Source: Aerococcaceae bacterium NML190073
Lineage (GTDB): Bacteria > Bacillota > Bacilli > Lactobacillales > Aerococcaceae
Length of the DNA stretch: 64,000 bases
Reading direction: 5' to 3'
NCBI GenBank assembly: GCA_026131555.1
Contig: JAMXJH010000003.1
Span: forward strand, 122,675-186,674
The first letter of the stretch is position 1; each line of letters starts with the position of its first letter. The notes under the pieces are model-generated. The model was not told the DNA's origin and did not search any database. It saw nothing but the letters and a program-made list of their open reading frames with translations. The position numbers and the translations under genes were made by a program. Shown here piece by piece: positions 61,256-64,000 of this stretch.

Positions 61256-62196
61256 CTCAATTATACGACTTGAAAAATGGCGATGAATTCGGTCTGTTTG
61301 TACTCATTAAGTCAGCAGATGTGCGTCAAGCACGCAACGGAAATCCTTTTATTGCATTCAGTTTCCAAGACCGTTCCGGCTCAATGGACGGTATGTTTTG
61401 GTCAGCCTCTGATACGGATATTGCAACGTATCGCGCAGGGAAAGTCGTCTTTTTGCGTGGGGAACGCGATACTTATCAAGGCTCTCCACAAATTAAGATT
61501 AAAGCAATTCGGCTAGCGGAAGCCGGCGAACCGATGGATCCGACACTTTACGTTGAACGTATTGAAATCAAACAAGAGGAAATAGTTGCAGAATTGAAAG
61601 AGGCGCTCTTTCTGATTCTTGAACCGAATATTGCGCGAGTGGTACGCAAGATTTTGAGTCAATGTGAAGAAGAATTCTATACCTATCCGGCAGCGAAACG
61701 CAATCATCATGCCATGGCGGGTGGTTTAAGCTTCCACACGATTACGATGGTTCGAATTGCGCGAGCTATTTTGAAGATATATCCGCAATTGAATGCGAGC
61801 TTGTTAATCGGCGGCATTATTTTGCATGATATCGGCAAAACAATTGAGTTAAGCGGAGCGGTATCCACCGAATATACATTCCAAGGGAAAATGTTAGGGC
61901 ACATCGTATTGATGGACGAATGGATAGATCGTACTTGTACGGAATTGGGGATTCCACATGAAACAGAAGCGATTATCCTGTTGAAACATGTTATCTTAGC
62001 GCATCACGGGAAATTGGAGTACGGTAGTCCTGTCGTACCTCAACTACTGGAAGCAGAGCTTATTCATCATATCGATAATCTCGATGCAACTGTCAATATG
62101 ATGACGACAGCCCTTGCAAAGACAGATCCGGGGAACTTCTCTGAGGCAATTTATCCTCTAGAACGTCGCCAAATTTACAAGCCAAATTTCAAGTGA
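61252..62196 (+). CDS. yhaM: 3'-5' exoribonuclease YhaM
   Basis: A 314-residue enzyme with an N-terminal OB fold (about 1-90, DRSGSMDGMFWSASD) and a C-terminal HD domain (about 160-300) with HHAMAGGLSFHT, LHDIGKTIEL, and later HVILAHHGKLEYGSP. YhaM degrades RNA (and DNA in vitro) in Firmicutes and trims mRNA 3' ends in streptococci. The start overlaps the yhaN stop (ATGA). Confidence 0.95.
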   Translation: MTQLYDLKNGDEFGLFVLIKSADVRQARNGNPFIAFSFQDRSGSMDGMFWSASDTDIATYRAGKVVFLRGERDTYQGSPQIKIKAIRLAEAGEPMDPTLYVERIEIKQEEIVAELKEALFLILEPNIARVVRKILSQCEEEFYTYPAAKRNHHAMAGGLSFHTITMVRIARAILKIYPQLNASLLIGGIILHDIGKTIELSGAVSTEYTFQGKMLGHIVLMDEWIDRTCTELGIPHETEAIILLKHVILAHHGKLEYGSPVVPQLLEAELIHHIDNLDATVNMMTTALAKTDPGNFSEAIYPLERRQIYKPNFK

Positions 62197-62212
62197 GAAT
62201 AGGAGAACCATT

Positions 62213-63124
62213 ATGACAACAGAACATAAACATGACGAACATTGTTGTGGCAATCATCACACTTCGTGTGAGCCCGTTCCACATCATCACGACTGCTGTG
62301 GCGAACATACGACCTCAAACCATTGTTGCAAGGAAGAAGTGACAGAGAGCGGATGTTGTGGTAATCACCACACTTCGTGTGGGTCCGTTCCACATCATCA
62401 CGACTGCTGTGGCGAACATACAACCTCAAGCCATTGTTGCAAAGAAGAAGTGGTAGAGAGCGGATGTTGTGGTAATCACCACACTTCGTGTGGGTCCGGT
62501 CCACATCATCACGACTGCTGTGGCGAACATACAACCTCAAGCCATTGTTGCAAAGAAGAAGTAGCAGAGAGCGGATGTTGTGGGGGGCATCATCACCATC
62601 ACCATGGTGGGTGTTGTTGCGGAGGTCACCATTCAGAGAATTACGATGTAGATCCGGGTTTAACGGTGCAATTTAGTGGGGAATTTGACGCGGAAATTGA
62701 AACCGTTTGGCAAATGCTGACAGATAATGCGCAAATTCAACGTTGGTTTCCCGAATTAGAAATTAAAACTTTGGAACCGGGCGGGACATTACACTTCAAC
62801 TATCAAGACGGTGGTAATGAAGAGATGATGATCTTGGATGTTGAAGCGCCACGTTACCTATCATTTACATGGGATATCAATATCATTACTTTTGAACTTG
62901 TGGCGACAGAAATTGGCAAGACATTACTTGTATTTACAGAGTGGTTATCAGAAGTGAACGACCACAGCCCGAAAGATTTAACCGGTTGGATGATTTGTTT
63001 ACAAAATATTGCTGCCTTAATTGAAGGTAAGGAACTCGAAGACCGCGAAGAGAAATTTCATGAATTGTATCCGCGTATCAAAGAGATGTTGGAACAACAA
63101 ACAAACATGGAATTTGAAGATTAA
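62213..63124 (+). CDS. His/Cys-rich repeat protein fused to an SRPBCC (AHSA1-like) domain
   Basis: A 303-residue cytoplasmic protein. Residues 1-145 are dominated by His and Cys: three 37-residue repeats of the form CCGNHHTSC-PHHHDCCGEHTTS-HCCKEE, then a fourth start running into HHHHHHGGCCCGGHH. Residues about 150-303 form an SRPBCC/AHSA1-type domain: LTVQFSGEFDAEIETVWQMLTDNAQIQRWFPELEI at its start, LSFTWD in the middle and GWMICLQNIAALIEGKE at its last helix. The SRPBCC pocket commonly binds hydrophobic ligands. The N-terminal part should bind soft metals such as zinc, copper or nickel (inference from composition). No signal peptide. It follows yhaM by 16 bases after AGGAGAACC and may belong to that operon. 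Confidence 0.8.
   Translation: MTTEHKHDEHCCGNHHTSCEPVPHHHDCCGEHTTSNHCCKEEVTESGCCGNHHTSCGSVPHHHDCCGEHTTSSHCCKEEVVESGCCGNHHTSCGSGPHHHDCCGEHTTSSHCCKEEVAESGCCGGHHHHHHGGCCCGGHHSENYDVDPGLTVQFSGEFDAEIETVWQMLTDNAQIQRWFPELEIKTLEPGGTLHFNYQDGGNEEMMILDVEAPRYLSFTWDINIITFELVATEIGKTLLVFTEWLSEVNDHSPKDLTGWMICLQNIAALIEGKELEDREEKFHELYPRIKEMLEQQTNMEFED
62242..62574 (+). repeat. Three 111-bp in-frame repeats in the His/Cys region
   Basis: TGTTGTGG begins units at 62242, 62353 and 62464, with a partial fourth at 62575; the period is exactly 111 bp. Units two and three are nearly identical, so recent amplification and copy-number change are likely. Confidence 0.95.
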
Positions 63125-63129
63125 TAAAG

Positions 63130-63166
63130 CGATGAGGTGTGATTTGCAAGCGCCTCATCTTCTTTG
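63130..63166 (+). terminator. Probable terminator after the His/Cys-SRPBCC gene
   Basis: GATGAGG pairs with CCTCATC around 15 nt, followed by TTCTTTGTT, a moderate T tail. Confidence 0.6.
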
Positions 63167-63280
63167 TTATTAGGAGAACAACTTCATAAAAATTTCACAA
63201 ATTTATCACAAAGAATTCTTTAATAAACTAAGTAAGCTAACTTTTTTCTTGATTAGGTCAACATTTATAAGAAACGAGTG

Positions 63281-63289
63281 TGATATAAT
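63281..63289 (+). promoter_or_regulatory. Extended -10 of the last gene
   Basis: TGA followed by a perfect TATAAT at 63284-63289, about 34 bases before the GTG start. No good -35 is seen. Confidence 0.5.
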
Positions 63290-63322
63290 AGAGTTGAAAG
63301 AATGAAGGAGAGGAGGATTACG

Positions 63323-63943
63323 GTGCAAAAATATCAAGCAATTAGCCGGTGGGTAATCGCCCTGATATGTAGTTTATGCCTCGTTCTGGGAAGCACGGTA
63401 GCAAATGCTCAAACAGAGCGTACGGCTTTCCATAAGTATGTGCCGTATCTTCATGAAAGTTATGCACTTTACTTGGGTGATGGCACTTCTTACTACCGCA
63501 AAGACTATTTGTTAGAGTTCAAACCGGATGCTAATGGTGTTTTCCAAGTAGCGAGTTACAATCAAGCGAATGAAGCCGTTGCTTATATCTATCAAATTCG
63601 CGAAGATGGTTTGTATGAGTTAGCACGTTTCGTTCCATATACCACGGTGGCAGATTTGCGCTATTCTGTCGAAGCGACTGATAGTGAGGAATCGCTCGTT
63701 CTCCCGAATAAGTTGGAAGCAAACGTTAGCTACAAGTCCGGTTATGACCGTTCAATTCAACGTACAATTGTGGCGACAGATGTTGAATGTCAAATAGATG
63801 ATATCGTTTATTACGACGTCGTCAAAGTGAAACAGGTTCAAGATAATGCAGTGACATATCACTATTACGCACCGCATTATGGCTTGGTGCTTGTCACTAA
63901 TGCAGATGGCTCACCAATAGAACTGTTATCTACAGATTATTAG
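63323..63943 (+). CDS. Small secreted protein of unknown function
   Basis: A 206-residue exported protein. The signal peptide (RWVIALICSLCLVLGSTVANA) is cut before QTER. The mature part is rich in Tyr and predicted beta strand, with YALYLGDGTSYYRKDYLLEF, then VAYIYQIREDGLYELARFV and a C-terminal HYYAPHYGLVLV. It ends like proteins that carry a repeated beta-sheet or DUF-type extracellular domain, but I do not recognise a family. No lipobox or wall anchor. GTG at 63323, after GGAGAGGAGG, is preferred to the ATG at 63302, which lies before that ribosome site. Confidence 0.7.
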   Translation: MQKYQAISRWVIALICSLCLVLGSTVANAQTERTAFHKYVPYLHESYALYLGDGTSYYRKDYLLEFKPDANGVFQVASYNQANEAVAYIYQIREDGLYELARFVPYTTVADLRYSVEATDSEESLVLPNKLEANVSYKSGYDRSIQRTIVATDVECQIDDIVYYDVVKVKQVQDNAVTYHYYAPHYGLVLVTNADGSPIELLSTDY

Positions 63944-63955
63944 TCCATTGCGAAA

Positions 63956-63989
63956 AGTCCCGCCAACAGCTCCAACTGTTGGCGGGACT
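63956..63989. terminator. Hairpin after the last gene
   Basis: AGTCCCGCCAACAG pairs perfectly with CTGTTGGCGGGACT (14 bp) around 6 nt. The T run is on the minus strand (TTTTCGC), so it may serve a convergent gene beyond the window as well as this one. Confidence 0.7.
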
Positions 63990-64000
63990 AAATTTATATA

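Noticed and set aside
62211..62540. 109-residue minus-strand open frame in the His/Cys repeats
   Set aside because: Antisense shadow of the repeated gene, without ribosome site; the plus-strand frame continues into a recognisable domain.

Overview
The window is from a low-GC Gram-positive bacterium of the order Lactobacillales. The evidence is a WalRK-WalHI operon, LPXTG surface proteins with a YSIRK-type signal on a third secreted protein, mannose-family PTS genes, an anaerobic ribonucleotide reductase, EcsAB, YhaMNO, and thiamine salvage without any biosynthetic thiC/thiG. An animal-associated member related to Aerococcaceae or Carnobacteriaceae fits best; the family is inference. I saw no rRNA or tRNA genes, transposases, prophage genes or CRISPR arrays.

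Layout. 0-7 kb: end of a HAD phosphatase, an L,D-transpeptidase, then walR-walK-walH-walI. 6.9-9.6 kb: an array of decaying 42-bp repeats and a TPR-repeat/DUF2971 protein, where many relatives carry walJ and htrA. 9.6-14.5 kb: queT behind a probable preQ1 riboswitch, coaBC, ecsAB, a small membrane protein and a VOC protein. 14.6-22 kb: nrdD-nrdG under tandem NrdR boxes, a SaeRS-like two-component system on the minus strand, a secreted double-DM13 protein with a SaeR-like site upstream, an MscS channel and ung. 22-31.6 kb: two large LPXTG proteins, a Cna_B-repeat adhesin and a beta-helix/G5 protein. 31.6-35.7 kb: TPP riboswitch followed by thiW-tenA-thiD-thiM-thiE. 35.8-51.4 kb: a glycosaminoglycan island. 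51.5-54.3 kb: second TPP riboswitch and thiXYZ. 54.4-64 kb: a class A PBP, a YlbF-family protein, yhaO-yhaN-yhaM, a His/Cys-repeat SRPBCC protein and a small secreted protein.

How the genes work together. The 36-51 kb island encodes nearly a whole hyaluronan/chondroitin route. A secreted PL8 lyase cuts the polymer, a mannose-family PTS (EIIB, EIIC, EIID; no EIIA here) imports unsaturated disaccharides, and Ugl plus a heparinase II/III-family lyase split them in the cytoplasm. KduI, KduD, KdgK and Eda then take the uronate to pyruvate and glyceraldehyde 3-phosphate. An IclR regulator sits beside the lower-pathway operon and a GntR/HutC regulator beside the upper one. The divergent upper promoter region has two identical 12-bp motifs and a cre-like site. 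The two thiamine operons are both TPP-controlled and amount to pyrimidine uptake, thiazole uptake, kinases and ThiE coupling, so this is salvage and not de novo synthesis.

The least explained items are the TPR-DUF2971 gene with its 42-bp repeat array carrying WalR-like half sites, the His/Cys-repeat SRPBCC fusion, the cytoplasmic discoidin-like protein co-oriented with the GntR regulator, the SaeRS-like/DM13 module, and the beta-helix/G5 wall protein.
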